From Utricularia gibba (taxonomy: Eukaryota > Streptophyta > Magnoliopsida > Lamiales > Lentibulariaceae): a stretch of 64,000 bases of DNA. The translations under genes were made by a program, and so were the position numbers. How positions within the stretch are numbered: position 1 is the first letter of the stretch; each line of letters begins with the position of its first letter. Positions 48,181 to 60,762 of the stretch are shown piece after piece. The stretch covers positions 372,001 to 436,000 of the forward strand of contig NEEC01000023.1 in NCBI GenBank assembly GCA_002189035.1, written 5' to 3'. The notes under the pieces were generated by a model. The model was not told the DNA's origin, ran no database searches, and was given only the letters and a program-made list of their open reading frames with translations.

Positions 48181-49904
48181 CTTTGTTCTTCAATGAACAA
48201 AAGACGCGACATTTATTCAAAGCCTCCCACAGATTCCAAACTGAAAGCCTTTTAAATTGTCAATGTTTAGCAGTAATTAGTACGAATAAAAGGGGATAAT
48301 TAAGCTCGATTCTCGCCCTGATTTTCCCATCAACTCAACCTTAATTAAAAGCATTAGGAGAACATGCGGAATTCGGATCGAGGGCTGGAATTCGCTGACT
48401 TTTGATGTCGTGACGGGAAGAAAAATGATTTGGCATTAACATCGGGAGGGGGCAGAAGGGGGGCGTTTCAAAAACCCTAATTTTAACCTAAGCCGTTGAC
48501 TAGTAACAAGCCTGATCATATTCCAATATGTCGCGCTTTGACTCGTGGCCAACTTGCCAAGCTATTTGTCAACGGGTGGATTTGTCGTAAATGCCCTCCT
48601 TGTCTCTTCCTTCACTATGCACGTGGATGCCAAACATATATTTTACAAAATTACTTTTATTATATTTAAAATAATTTTAAAATTTATAAACAATTCTCAT
48701 TTTTTAAAAAAAATGGAGAGATTCAATTTATATTCTATTAAAAGTAATTTTTTTCAAAATGAATACCTAATAAACCCTAAATCTATTTTATTGATGTGGA
48801 GGGGCATGGATGCCGTTTGAATTTAAAATAGTTTATATTAATGAAAAAATAATTTGAAAATGAATATTATTTTCTAAACGGATGATTTATATTTCTAAAA
48901 AGAATGCAAATTTAACATTTTTCTCAATTTAATAAGTTTTTTATTATAAATATATTTTTTAAAATAGTAAAACCGAATAAAAACTAAGTAGGGTGTGTGT
49001 GTTGATGTCAAGGCGTCTAGGGCGACTAGAGGGAGTCCAGACTGTACGTCATGTTAATACATAATAATTATGGGGGGATTAATTAATTACACTCAATCTT
49101 TCAATATTCTGACCGGAAATTCTCTTTTTCTTTTTAATTCTTTTCGTTGATCTTGCTTAACTTACAATTATAAATCTTTTAGAGAGTGTTTAATAGTATA
49201 ATGCAGAAGATTTGTATTCAAATTTACATATAAAACGTTGTTTGATTAATTAACATATATATATATATATATAATTTTATATGATTATATCACTAATATA
49301 TTTATTTTTTAAACATATGAGTAATATACACAAATATATTCAAAGAAGTTTAATTTTATCTATAAAAATCACATATTTAAATTTATATTTTTTAATATTA
49401 AACATTATATACAATTAAATATAAATATATATATATATATATTCAATTACATTATACTTACATATATTAATATTTTACTTTCAAACAATCCGTTATTGTT
49501 TCAAATTTTCATTAATAATCATGTATTTGAATTATTTATTTGTACAGATTATATACTTAAAATTTTAAAATTTTTGTATTTTTAAATATATATATTTAAA
49601 ATAATATTGTGTATAATGAAAGATAAAAAAAACTGTAACACATTGATTAGAAACTAAACATTGGAAACAATCCAATCCCTTAGGAAAAAGTGTTCAAAAT
49701 GATTATTTAGAATGAAACAACCTCATTTGAAGCAACATCCGGGAGCACAACAACACAAAATGGATCAAAATGGAGGCATCCGTCGCACAAAACTAAGATG
49801 TTTTTTGATGAAACGGAAAGCTCGCACAGAAGAAGAGCTGCCTCGCTCAGAGCTCATATGGGATCAGACCATGGTGAGGATTGTGTCAAGAACTCGGGGG
49901 TTTT
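48181..49904. other. AT-rich spacer between STIG1-like and SDE5
   Basis: STIG1-like promoter to about 48600, then strongly AT-rich sequence with (AT)n runs at 49253-49272 and 49427-49442. The last 200 bp are the SDE5 3' flank. No coding frame supported. Confidence 0.5.
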
Positions 49905-52525
49905 TCATTTGTTAGGGAAGGTTACCTTCTTATGGTCAATATTTGCAAGGTGAATGCAGATTGTCCAGCCATCTCCTTCTGTCGTCCAAGCAATGCCTTG
50001 CTCCTCCAGAAGCCTCGTCATCTGCAAAGCAAAAGGTTCAGCATTTTCATGAAAGTTCCGTCTGGCATGAGTATGGGAACAACCGCACACATACAGCTCG
50101 TTTTCGTTGCCTGTCTTTCCTGTTTTCGTTGTTGGTTCCAGTTACAAGCATCAAGTTGCGAACGTCTGAAAGAAATATGTATCCATCCAAAGCCAGCATC
50201 AGCAGAAGAACTGCACGGTAAGGAGAAACCAAGTTCAGGTCTAAAAAGCTTACATGGCATGCCAGCAAGGTTGGTCAGGAGAAGCTTCATCTGGTCTAGA
50301 GCAGCCTTTGGCTCAAAGTAATGCATGTTGGCATGGAAATCTTCCAGCTTATCACTGCATTGAGACAGGAGGGTTTTCTAAAAATCAGGGAGCTAGGAAT
50401 GGAACATCGAGATGAATACAAGAAATGCAATATTCAAAATCAACCGGTCATCTATCAGAATTTTAGCAGATTCCTCATCAGCTTCACGAGCCTTCCTCAT
50501 GTAAAAGGCACCCTAAAACCTCCACCATCAACGATAACATTAACAACGTTAGGCTTCTTGGTAAATAAAAGGTTTATGGAATCACGATGGCGTGCATAGT
50601 TATTTCCAAAATTGAAGTACAATGTAAAGGGTCCTACCATTTCCATTAGAGTTTTCGCTTTTTCAATATCCCCCTTAGCATATGCATCTGCTCCCTGTAT
50701 GGGGAGAGAGTAAATGGATTCGTAAAAGCCGAATAGAATGAAAAACGAACTCTGCATATGTAAATATATACCCTCTGAACCCACACTACAGTGAAGGCTT
50801 ACCGCTTTGAGATAATCTTTCATTAAACTCCAAAACTCCTTCACAGCTCGGCGCAACTCCTCATACTTGCCCTCATTTACTTCTTGGTCTAATAAGAGAA
50901 TGAAATTCGTCAACTTCTGAACAGAAAACTCGCATCATCTAATAAGAGAATGAGATTCATTTACTTCAACTGATTCTTGACGTCAAGTCACAGTCCATAC
51001 AAGTCATACCTGTTCTTTCAACTGGGCATCGTGTAATGAATGTAAAATCCGTTATTAACTCCTCGTCTAGTGGTTTGCTCACGATCTCACCATACACTCC
51101 GCGCCTACTTTTTCTGGGAGGATGTTGCTTTGGCTTCTCTTCAACTTTTTCATGGAAATTAAACAGTGACTCCAAAACTTCTCTTTGGATATCTTTTGTC
51201 TTAATTTCTGTCTCAGCTTGCACTGCTTCTTCTCCACTGCTAGCATTTGTTCATATGAAACACAAGGAATTAAACCCTAAGATTTTACAGCCCCATCAGG
51301 CGCAAGCAAAAAACTGAAGTGTAAAGGGGAAAGAATATCCATCATTCTTTTGTACTGCAAACCTACCCTGGAAGAGGATCAGGACACCGATATCCAGGTA
51401 CAGTAGACACTGCCCCCGCATCAGCATTTTCATTCGAAGAAATCGCAGGCTGCAGTTACAGTTAACACGAGATCAAAACGTTATTTCAGTTATCATCAGT
51501 GATTGCTATTAGGTTCACATAACTGATCCTAACATATAACCACCACCAATTACGGCCTATCTGAACCGAATGATTCAAGAGTTTCTCATCATGCATTTCA
51601 TCCCACAGCATATGCTTAACTACCCGTTTTCATCCGACACATGACACTCAGTGGAGAACATATAAATCGAGGATACATACAAGGGGCAGGACATACATCT
51701 CTTATACCTGAACCTAACAGGTCATCGTTCTTCTCAAGAGTCCCTGCTGAAATATCGACAAGCTTGTCAATGCTCTGCATCGTTTTGCACAAAAAGTTAG
51801 AAAAAGAAGGAATGACTGATTCTGTGATGCAACACATAAACAACCACAGCTAGAGAAGGTTTACACGATGGAAAAACATACCGTGCACATGTTGTAACCG
51901 CACTGACCTGAAATCATAACACAAGAAGTTGATGAGCAAGAGCAAATTTTGTTAACAACTTGCCGAAGCAAAAGGAACGGATATCAGTACCAATGATGTC
52001 TTGGACGACACTCTTTTCCAACTGAAACCCATCGCCGAGCATCTCAAACAGAAATTTTCCAACATCGGACTCCAAGGGCTCCGCAACAAGAGCATGCTCC
52101 GGTTCACTTTTCTCATCCCAGATCTCAGAAGCCGGAATATCATCACTACTCAACTTCACGGTCTCGGCCTTCTCAAACACTTCAAACGAATTCGCTTTAC
52201 GTTTCATGTAATCCTTTCCAATTACATCCGACACTGTTCCAATCGATGCTGACGGAACTCTGGACTTAGACTTCGCATTCCTAGGGTTCTTCACGGTACG
52301 CCATTCACAAGATGGAGGTGCTCCATGTCCCGATTCTTCTTTTCGGAAAGAAGGCCCATTGTCGCCTTGCATTGAACACAGCTTTTCAGCGGCGACCTGT
52401 AAATCTTTGCCCGCTTCAGCGTACGCGGAAGCCATGTCCTCAAGAGAGACGAAGGAACCAAAGGCTTCCAGCAAAACCTTGAGATTGCTGGTGTCATTTT
52501 CGTCGAGAACTGCCGCTGTACTCAT
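49905..52525 (-). CDS. SDE5: SDE5-like putative nuclear RNA export / silencing factor
   Basis: In Arabidopsis SDE5 acts with RDR6 and SGS3 in trans-acting siRNA and transgene silencing. Eleven exons join in phase: 51991-52525, 51882-51907, 51697-51774, 51367-51449, 51010-51239, 50803-50888, 50638-50694, 50445-50512, 50254-50354, 50095-50165 and 49905-50021, giving 483 residues, close to the family length. The N-terminal half has a UBA-like helical part (FVSLEDMASAYAEAGKDLQV; CGYNMCTSIDKLVDISAGT). The C-terminal half has the DUF1771 region GKYEELRRAVKEFWSLMKDY to FYMRKAREADEESAKILI, then an Smr-like end with DLHG-like residues FHANMHYFEPKAALDQMKLL and WTICIHLANIDHKKVTF. For exon 3 I used the donor after 51697 because it restores phase with exon 4. 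Exon 2 is a 26-nt microexon. Confidence 0.85.
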
Positions 52526-53304
52526 CCTTCAAGAAACTTGGAGATGCCCAGAGAAAACTCCCTCGGCTAGGAATCAAGAAATTGCCGACTGAGGATTTCT
52601 CTATTGCATCAGCGGTGTGGTTCCACCGCCCCTTTTGCTGACGCGTACATATTATATATTTCAATAATTTTTGAATTGATTCTATTTAATCTTTAAATAT
52701 TTCAATCTTTAATATTTTTGTAATAAAATCATAAATTCAGATTATCTGATATAACATTAAATTATATAATAATTTAGTATATTAAACTTTATAATATATA
52801 TTTTATTTTATTAAATTTTATAATATCTTGCAAAATTGTTTTATAATCTCAAATTAATTCTATTATTCACAATATGAACCATAACTTCAAATTAGAGAAC
52901 ATGTCCATACATTATATGCAACAAAAATTAATAAATAAAATACTAAATGCAATCTAAAATTAAACTATATTCAATTTAAATTTATAATTTATTAGATTGA
53001 CTTCAATAACTTTTAGACATTAAAAATTTTAATTTTAAAATGATTTTCTTAATAATTATATTTTATTATAAATACATTACAAATTAATAAATAGGATTTA
53101 AATTTATTTAGAAACTAGCAATTGAATCGACTACTAGTCGTTAATAAAACAGAAAGCAATCATTTGAGCGTAAGCATTGAGGTAGGTGATGTGTTTCCAT
53201 CGGTCATCCCGCACCTCCTCTCCTGCAATTTAAGCACTTGTCCTCAGCCTCAGCCGATCAAAACTCCAGTCTTTCTCTACTTCTTTTCCCCTCTTTCTGT
53301 CTTC
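52526..53304. other. spacer between SDE5 and S40 (divergent)
   Basis: SDE5 leader, then AT-rich sequence at 52650-53110, then the S40 promoter/leader. The S40 frame is open back to 53122 without an ATG that looks like a better start. No other feature. Confidence 0.5.
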
Positions 53305-53694
53305 ATGGAGCACCTCCGGTACACCGGCGACGAGTTCCACGAATCGGAGCTCTGGGAGGGAGAACCCACACCCGCTCCGGGATTCGGGCGGAGCATCTCG
53401 AAGGCTGCGGTGGGCAGACATGCCGCCAAATCGAAGACGCCGCCGATGAGCATCCCTAGCAAGGTTCCAGAATGCGACAAGAGCTGCTGTTGGAGTTTCG
53501 AGGACGACGAGGGGCGGCGCGTGATCCCGCCCCACGAGTGGGTGGCGCGGAGGCAAGGACGGCGCGTGGTGTTCTCGACGTCGGTTTGCGAAGGCGCCGG
53601 CAGGACGCTGAAGGGGAGAGATCTGTGCCGGGTGAGGAACGATGTTCTCAGGAGAACCGGGTTTCTTGAACCCGACTCCGGGATTCTGTTGTAG
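53305..53694 (+). CDS. senescence regulator S40-like protein (DUF584)
   Basis: Single-exon 129-residue protein of the S40 family; barley S40 and Arabidopsis S40-3 are nuclear regulators of leaf senescence. Diagnostic order: acidic/aromatic N-terminus (GDEFHESELWEG), the PPMSIPSKVPE block, VIPPHEWVARRQG, then SVCEGAGRTLKGRDLCRVRN and VLRRTGFLEPDSGILL. I chose ATG at 53305 (MEHLRYTGDEF) because family members begin shortly before the acidic block; upstream in-frame sequence up to 53122 looks like a leader. No introns or defects. Expression likely tracks senescence or stress by family analogy. Confidence 0.88.
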   Translation: MEHLRYTGDEFHESELWEGEPTPAPGFGRSISKAAVGRHAAKSKTPPMSIPSKVPECDKSCCWSFEDDEGRRVIPPHEWVARRQGRRVVFSTSVCEGAGRTLKGRDLCRVRNDVLRRTGFLEPDSGILL

Positions 53695-54791
53695 TTTTCT
53701 TGCGTCTCTTGAACCGGGTTTCCTTCCCTTCAAACTTGTATGATACCATCCATGTTCCTATTTCGCCCTCTTTAATTCTTATTAAAAACAAAATTAAGAA
53801 GTTTGTCACGTAGCAAGAAAGGGATGCACCACCCCAACATTGCACAGAAGTGGACATTATCCAATGCACATTGAATCCAATTATCAAAAGTGTCCATTTG
53901 GATAAAGACACGAGTTCTATCTACAGAACTTTAGTTTATTAAATTACCCACAGAAAAAAAAGCAGCCAAATTCACTCATGGGCACATGGTTTTGAGTGCC
54001 CCTGTTTTGAACCCGGTTCTCATTTACTCAATTTTGTATCATGCTTTATAAAACTTACTATATTAGATGTGTTAGAAATCCGGGCATCCTATTTTTAGTG
54101 TATGATAAAATTGACCATTATTAGTTACTAATTTTTGTTTGCATGTGTCTGAAGAATATGCCAGTGACAACTTTGTCCAACTCCAAACCGTCACCTTAAC
54201 GTGTGAAATTAGGCTAAGGCGTCAATAATGTACAAAACCACGTGGGCGGGTGGGCCCCATTGGGGGTCTGTGGTGTCGACCCGGATTAGCGGTCCGTATG
54301 CATCCACTCGGAATCGAGAGGGAATATTCTATTATGTTAATTTAAATAAATAAAATTATTCACCTTTTTTTTTCTGGTGGTCATCGTCACTAAGCATTTT
54401 AACTCATGGAGAGTCGTGATGATCGGGATTGTTGCACCAAGTGGGGCCAGGTGGAAAACCCTGTTCCACAAAAAAGGTGGTAAATTATTTAATTGATTTT
54501 CATATCAAGGTTATTTTTAATGAAAAAAAGTATAAACTATGATGATAGGCCTACTTGGGCCAGGTCTGCAAATTTGGGCCCACTTCCAAAATGAGAGGAG
54601 TCGCATCTTGCCGGCTCACGGGCCTGGGCTCCGGATTTATTTATTTTAAAAAAAGAAATGTGAAAATGAAAATTAATTTTTATAATGAAACTTGAACAAG
54701 GTTTGAAAAAAGCATTGTGGTGCACAGGAGGGAACTCAGGGAAGAGAGTTGTTTGTTATTCACTTGATCGGAATTTGGTGGAAGCGAAAAA
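53695..54791. other. spacer between S40 and AP5Z1
   Basis: S40 3' UTR and mixed AT-rich sequence, with a GC-richer patch around 54240-54300. No coding frame supported. Confidence 0.5.
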
Positions 54792-57700
54792 ATGGGGGGT
54801 ACAGATAAGGAGTGGGAAATCCATCTTCGATCGTTGTCGTCGATCTCCAGAGATTCCACCAACGATTCGGCTTCCGACTCCGCGCTTCTCAATTCAGTTG
54901 CTGGCTCGGGTTTCCCATTTCTTCATGTCATTCACTTAATTGACGGAATGCTGATGTTTTTGCGTGTTTTCTTAGGCGAAGAGGCTATATGAGATTTGCA
55001 AAAGTGGGAATTCTGAAGTGTTGATCGCTAGGGTTTATCCAAACCTGAACAAAATATTCCAACGCGCTGTTTCTTCAGCATCGCAGAGTCAGACATCGAA
55101 CTGCCCTCTGTTGCTGGTACTTCAACAACCTGACTTTTTTATTGAATTAATTGATAACTCTCTTGTATACGTTGAAGCTTGGGAACTGTTGTGGGCTATG
55201 TGAAGTTGAACGGTTCTGGGAGTTTCCATATTTATTTTGTAGAACGATGGATTTTCTGCATAATTCTGGAAAGCATTTCTAATTAAGTTTATATAAATCT
55301 GTCTTTCTTTTGTTATTTAGGTTATTCTTCAGTTTTATCTTGATTTTGGAGACGAAGTTCTGCACGATGCTGATCCTAGTTTGCGGATATTTTTCCGTGC
55401 ATGTTTGAGCCGGTAAGTCAAATAGGCTCCTTTTGTATCTTGATTATGCAGGTTTCCCCGTTGTCTGTTATGAGACGGGTGTCTATCCAGATTTTTTTTA
55501 AAAAAAATTCTTACCAACAATGATTTTCGTAAAAGAAAAGTGGAACTTAGCCATACAATGTCACTTTGGGCCTCCAGTCACCTGTTTTGAATCAAGATTA
55601 TTCAATTGGTCAATGTTGAGTGGTTCCTTGCTCTCTAGTTAATGTTCTGGCGGATTCCATACTCTTGCTATTCCTTTTTAACATGGGGAATTGCCAACTA
55701 AAGCCCATTGTGATGTTCCAACTTTTCTCTGATTATGCAGAATAGTTTAGATCTCTTCAAGGATTCCTTTATTTTATTCTATTCGATGATATAAATCAAT
55801 CCTCTGATCGTTTTTTTAGCCTCATGGATAGAAAGATCATTTCTTTTGGTGCTGAATGGCTTTATGCGTCTGATGTTTTTGCAGGGAATTTGCAGATCCT
55901 GTTGTAGCTGAGGCCACTCTTGAATTTTTATTTTTGAACAAAAAGAAACTCATGAAGGCTTTTCCTACATTACTTCCTCAGGTACAATATGCAGTTCAAT
56001 GTTTGAGGTTAGTTTTGGAAGTGTTTCTGTGTGTGGCTGATGATCGTTTTGATGATGAGGGATTTTTAAACGGACTTTTGTTGTGGTATGCTGTGAATTT
56101 TTTTATGAGATGCTTCTATCTGCTAAAGTATCAAAGATAGCTGTCGTCCTGAAGGAAAATCAAAATTTAAATTCACTGCAATTTGATCCGAATGTAAAAT
56201 TAAGTGCTTGAAAACTAAGTCAAGTTCGATTATATTGACAAGCTTGAAAGGCTTAGCTTTGTTGCTGAATTGTATTTCAAGTTGCATTAAGTCTCTTATA
56301 TGTTTCAATCTGGCAGTTTTTCCCTTTATTCCTGAAATTAATTGCATGGAATGCAGAGAAGTAAGTTCTACTTGCAAACTTCTATTTAATTCTTCAAAAA
56401 GTTTTGGTTGACGAACCTAGATTTGATTAGCTGATGCAGTGTGTTTATTTTCTCAGCCAATGCAGATTGGGGGACTTATTTCTTAGGGTGTTCGAAGGAT
56501 TCTTTGCTCCTGGGTCATTCATCCCCCTCTTTCCATCTCTTCTTGACTTACCTAGTAATTTCTCGCACTTTATTGATTATTATAAACCACGTTTCATGGT
56601 TATGTTTTCAATTGGAGAGGTTGCATGACTTCATTGCGTATGCCACCTGCACAAATGAACAATTGAAAATAATATTTATCAACCATTGTAGTATTCTATC
56701 ATCAAAACTGTTTTAGAATGTCCTGGATGATAGTCTTTTTCCTTTTATCATGTGTAGTATTGGTTGTTGCCATGGAAAAGGTGGAAAGAAGTTCAGGAAC
56801 ACTTGTTGGAAACAGCATTGCATCTATTCAGAAAAGTGCTGCTCCCGAGGTTTATATCTCTTCGCTATGGCTAGATATAAAAAAATTTTCATGCCAAAAT
56901 TGATTCATGCTTGCGTATGATTCAGATGCTGCTTGCTCTTATGGACGAGGCATATACTGGTTCAACCATAGGAGATGGAGGTGCTGATTCAGAATTTGAT
57001 GATAGCACTCCTATTGCTGTAGTGGACCCGCTCTTTCTGGATCTTCTCAAAGATGAGAATGATGGTCTTTCTGTATGATATGCTCTCTATTATGTCAGGC
57101 ATTAAACTGATGAGCATAGGAACCTAGCAGTTTTCTACGAGTTCACTCTACTGTGTTTCTTTCATTTGTCTGTGAAAGAACTACATAAGAGTTGTCTTCC
57201 AATCATTTTGTTAGGTTATTGAGATTTCATGCAAGTTTTTAGTGTATTGAATTACTTGGCAGTTAATAACTGGGTATGTGATTAATTTTCAGGAACGGCA
57301 TTGGGCTTCTCCTGTATTGGCCACTGCACTGCAGGCAGTGATTAGTGCTCCATTATCGAATAGGCTGAAAGAAGCTCTCAAGCTTGCGCCAAGGCTTCTC
57401 AAATCCTATTTCTCATTAGCATTTAATGATGCCAACGATTGTATGACTTCACTTCTCTTATCTTTGAGGTTTATAAACAGATAGATTCTTGGACATGAGC
57501 TGATTCTTCTTACCCTGTTCCAGCCGTAATATGCGCCTTGATTCCATTGGTATTGACAAGATATTCAACTTTATTTCCAGAAAATCTTTTTTTACACGAG
57601 GTAACCTCCATTCTCTATTAAAATGATCCTTTCAAAAGGGTTAGCTGTCCTACTTTTAGTTTTGAAAGGATGGTTGACTACTAGTTCTTAGTCAAGAAAG

Positions 57701-58970
57701 AATTGCTTTCTCATTTCTTAAATCTATCACTTCATTCGGGTCTCAATGTTGTGTTCAAGCTGCTTATAATTCACAAATGCAGGTGCAAAAGAGGCTCATA
57801 GAATTTGTGCTTGCTGCATTTCATCGATCTCCTCATTTTATTGCACTTCTCAAGGTTTTTCACTGGCTAACGCCTTTGCTTTTTATGGTAGTAACATGTC
57901 TCATGCAATGTTGTTTTTTTTTTTTTCGCAGAAGCCAATAGTGGACAGACTTGGAGAAGCACATGAAAGCAGTTCAAAGGTCCGTCTTAGAAAGCTTTAC
58001 AGTTCATTTTCACCTCCCTCCTGATGAGTTTTGTTAAACATCTTGTAGAATGAGTTCAAAGGTCCGTCTTAGAAAGCTTTACAGTTCATTTTCACCTCCC
58101 TCCTGATGAGTTTTGTTAAACATCTTGTAGAATGAGTTGGCATTGCATCTATGTTGGGCCATTGGAGAGTATGGAGGTGGCGGTGACTCTCACAAAGACA
58201 CAGCCCGTGAACTTTTTGAGAGCTTGGAATTACTTCTATATGAGAATCTTTCGTCAAGGTATCATGTGTTTCATTGTCTACATCGATCGATTCTGATGTC
58301 AACATTGTCACAATGACCCCATTTTCTGAATTCATCTCTCTTAAGTCGCTTGGGATTGCCTGAAACAGCTCATGGTTCTGTGAGCTCGAGTGTCAGAAAA
58401 TCTTCTCAGTCTAGGCTGTTATGCTTTGTTCTGACTGCAATAGCAAAGCTTGCAACACGTTATCGTGAATTACAACCAAGGGCCGGTGTTTCCCTGGCCA
58501 AGGTTAGCTATCATTCCTTTTGCTCAGATGCATGTATCAGTCTGTATCATGGCTCCCTTCTCGTCCACAAATATGACAATCACCCGGAGAAAGACTGCCT
58601 TACGGACTGACTGTGATGCCGCTAACTTCTTGCAGGTAGCTCGTTCTCAAACGTCCGATTTGATGACATGTAGACGTGCTCAGGATTATCTAGGACTTAT
58701 GAGTGAGCCGGCGATAGCTCTGTCAGTCCTGGGGCCATCCACCCCATCCGTTGACACAGTCCAACAACCAAGAAGCATCATCAGATGGGGTGAAGGCCAT
58801 GAGAAAATGATCGCTCATATCCCTTTCTATATCCTCAGTGGGCAAGAAGGTAAGCTTTTGTTCATTTGACATTCTGAGCAGACATCCCATATCTTCTTCC
58901 TAACGGAAAACGATGCACAGGCCGGCCTTTCCACGACTTCTCCTTCCTGGATGTATTCCCTGCACAATAG
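54792..58970 (+). CDS. AP5Z1: AP-5 complex subunit zeta-1 (AP5Z1)
   Basis: Large subunit of the AP-5 adaptor, which sorts cargo at late endosomes. Sixteen exons: 54792-54896, 54976-55116, 55321-55412, 55885-55981, 56317-56360, 56466-56554, 56758-56849, 56926-57072, 57293-57440, 57524-57600, 57783-57854, 57932-57979, 58131-58258, 58346-58502, 58636-58849, 58921-58970; 566 residues. Blocks seen: YPNLNKIFQRAVSSASQSQT, FRACLSREFADPVVAEATLE, GFFAPGSFIPLFPSLLDLPI, VVAMEKVERSSGTLVGNSIA, MLLALMDEAYTGSTIGDGGA, ERHWASPVLATALQAVISAP, ELALHLCWAIGEYGGGGDSH, and the ending PFHDFSFLDVFPAQ. The donor of exon 1 (GTTGCT) is weak, so that junction is the least certain. Intron 12 carries an 82-bp tandem duplication with splice sites. 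Confidence 0.9.
57971..58138. repeat. 82-bp tandem duplication across an AP5Z1 exon-intron-exon junction
   Basis: Two identical copies, 57971-58052 and 58053-58134, plus four further matching bases. Each contains the end of exon 12 (AGTTCAAAG), the donor GTCCGT, a complete 68-nt intron ending TTGTAG, and the exon 13 start AATG. The absence of differences points to a very recent event or an assembly artefact. Confidence 0.9.
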
Positions 58971-59289
58971 TCAGTGTGCTCCATTTGGGAATATTCCATT
59001 TGCCAATCTTGACTTCCCAGATCAGCCGAATCAGGTAAGTAGATGCTGCTATGGGGAGCTTACCAGAACTCGTATGTGTAATCTTTTCGAACAGAACTTG
59101 TCGAAGATGCTGGTAAACTTGTAAATACCTGAGTCAAGTATGCTGATCGGGAGTGGGCGCCGCCGCGCGTAGTGGCCGGGCGGGGCCCTGCCGGTCTGCC
59201 ACTGTATTTTTTTTTTTTCGGTGAGGACTGACGAGGGCCGCTCTTTTGTCTGCTACTGCCAATCCATAGAGGTAGGAGGGGATGTGGGA

Positions 59290-59297
59290 CACGTGGC
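59290..59297 (+). promoter_or_regulatory. ABRE/G-box CACGTGGC
   Basis: CACGTGGC, 243 bp before the RCI2-like start codon. This element binds ABF/AREB bZIP factors in ABA-responsive plant promoters. Role here is inferred from position and gene family. Confidence 0.5.
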
Positions 59298-59362
59298 GCC
59301 CACATAATGCGGTGTGAGCTGTAGACGACGACGCCGATGTCATGCCTAACCAATGATGCGCT

Positions 59363-59368
59363 GTCGGC
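59363..59368 (-). promoter_or_regulatory. CRT/DRE core GCCGAC
   Basis: Minus-strand GCCGAC about 170 bp upstream of the RCI2-like start. CBF/DREB factors bind (A/G)CCGAC in cold-inducible promoters such as those of RCI2 genes. Confidence 0.45.
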
Positions 59369-59442
59369 AACGCCAGCGCGTCGCACTGGATAAGAGCCCT
59401 CCTCAGCCAATCAGCTTCGCCCACGCCGCCCGTAATGGGCCC

Positions 59443-59448
59443 TATATA
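59443..59448 (+). promoter_or_regulatory. TATA box of the RCI2/LTI6 gene
   Basis: TATATA in CCCTATATAGCATCC, 92 bp before the start codon. Confidence 0.55.
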
Positions 59449-59539
59449 GCATCCATCTCTCGCTCACCAGTTGCGACGGTTTTTCAAATTTTCATTTACT
59501 CCTAACGGCTGTAACTCGAATCGGAGAAAACCGAAAAAG

Positions 59540-59796
59540 ATGGCGGACGGAACTGCTACGTGCATCGATATTCTCGTCGCCATAATTCTGCCGCCTCTCG
59601 GAGTGTTCCTCAAGTTCGGCCTCGGGGTAATTTCTCGATTTTAGATTTTTTTTTTCTGGATTTCGATGAATTCGTGAATCGCTAATCGCTAATCATGTTC
59701 TTTTTTTTGCAGGTTGAGTTCTGGATTTCCTTGATTTTGACGCTCTTTGGTTACCTACCTGGGATAATTTACGCGGTTTACGCGATCACCAAATAG
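59540..59796 (+). CDS. RCI2: hydrophobic protein RCI2/LTI6 (PMP3 family)
   Basis: Two exons, 59540-59626 and 59713-59796, encode 56 residues. Two membrane segments, TCIDILVAIILPPLGVFLKF and FWISLILTLFGYLPGIIYAV, are joined by a short glycine turn, the standard PMP3 layout. The C-terminus YAVYAITK is typical of the short RCI2A/B type without a tail. These plasma-membrane proteolipids affect ion balance and are induced by cold, salt and ABA; the upstream ABRE and DRE fit that. The intron interrupts at GLG/VEF, the conserved family position. No defects. Confidence 0.95.
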
Positions 59797-60762
59797 ATGT
59801 GGAAGCAAACAATTTCTCTGCGTGATGTCGTTGTTGAAGGATGTGAAGTGAATGAAGGCTGCCGGAATTTGAAACTGTTTTATTATATTGTATGATCTTG
59901 ATCCTCATTGTATATGCATCATTCATTGTGTACTTTTAAGCTCTGCTTGCTTTCTTCGTTTGTATCAATGAGATTTTCTGTTTGATGGAAACTGGTTTTT
60001 CTCCGTTTTAACAACCTGATTCGTAAATGCAGCAGCCTTTTCTTGATTACTGTTTCTAGGTTGCTTTCCCATCCACCGGGAATGACCGGCCGTTTCTTCT
60101 CATTACAACAGTCCCCAATTCCTCCTGCCGAGCAAGACCGGCTAGAAACCAGTAAGTTGCAATGCATCCATTGATGGCAGTCCCCATCCATGACTCACCA
60201 CAGCCTTGATTGTGTCTAAACAAATTTTTTGTTTCCTTGATCTATCCACATTGATTATTCTTCCTGTCATTGTTATGCTGTGATGCTGCCTGATGTCGTC
60301 TTCTTGCTTCCTTTTTATGATTCTACTTGCCTTTTCCTGAACTATACTTGTTCCTGATTACTCACATGCTTCACATCCGCAGATGGCATCGTGTGCCCGT
60401 CCTTGAAAACACATCAACGTTTATGTGGCCCCCTTGCAGGCAGCACTTCTGTCCAACACCTTTCCCAATCCTTGGGAAACAAAATGGAACACCACCCCCC
60501 AATCCCCATCTTCAATTTTTGGTAACATAGATAGTTTATTTAAAATTTTAGTTTTATGATTTAAAATAAAATATAATTTAAGATAAAATATTTTTAACCA
60601 AATTATTGAATGGGAGAAAGAGGAAGGGGTTGTTTTAGGCATTGAATTGATGTAACTAAAATTTGACCCTGGCAGGCAGTTGCATTGATTGCAGTTTTCA
60701 TGGGGAGGGGATTACACGAAAGTACAAAACATATACACCAAGAATTGAATAAACTTGAGAAT
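59797..60762. other. spacer between RCI2 and XLT2-like (convergent)
   Basis: Two facing 3' ends. RCI2 3' UTR to about 59950, then unique mixed sequence, AT-rich near 60530-60610. No supported coding frame. Confidence 0.45.

Larger units (their letters stand above)
58971..59539. promoter_or_regulatory. RCI2/LTI6 promoter region
   Basis: AP5Z1 3' UTR, then a GC-richer promoter ending in a TATA box. It contains an ABRE/G-box (59290-59297) and a CRT/DRE core on the minus strand (59363-59368), plus CCAAT-type sequences near 59350 and 59407. Confidence 0.55.
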
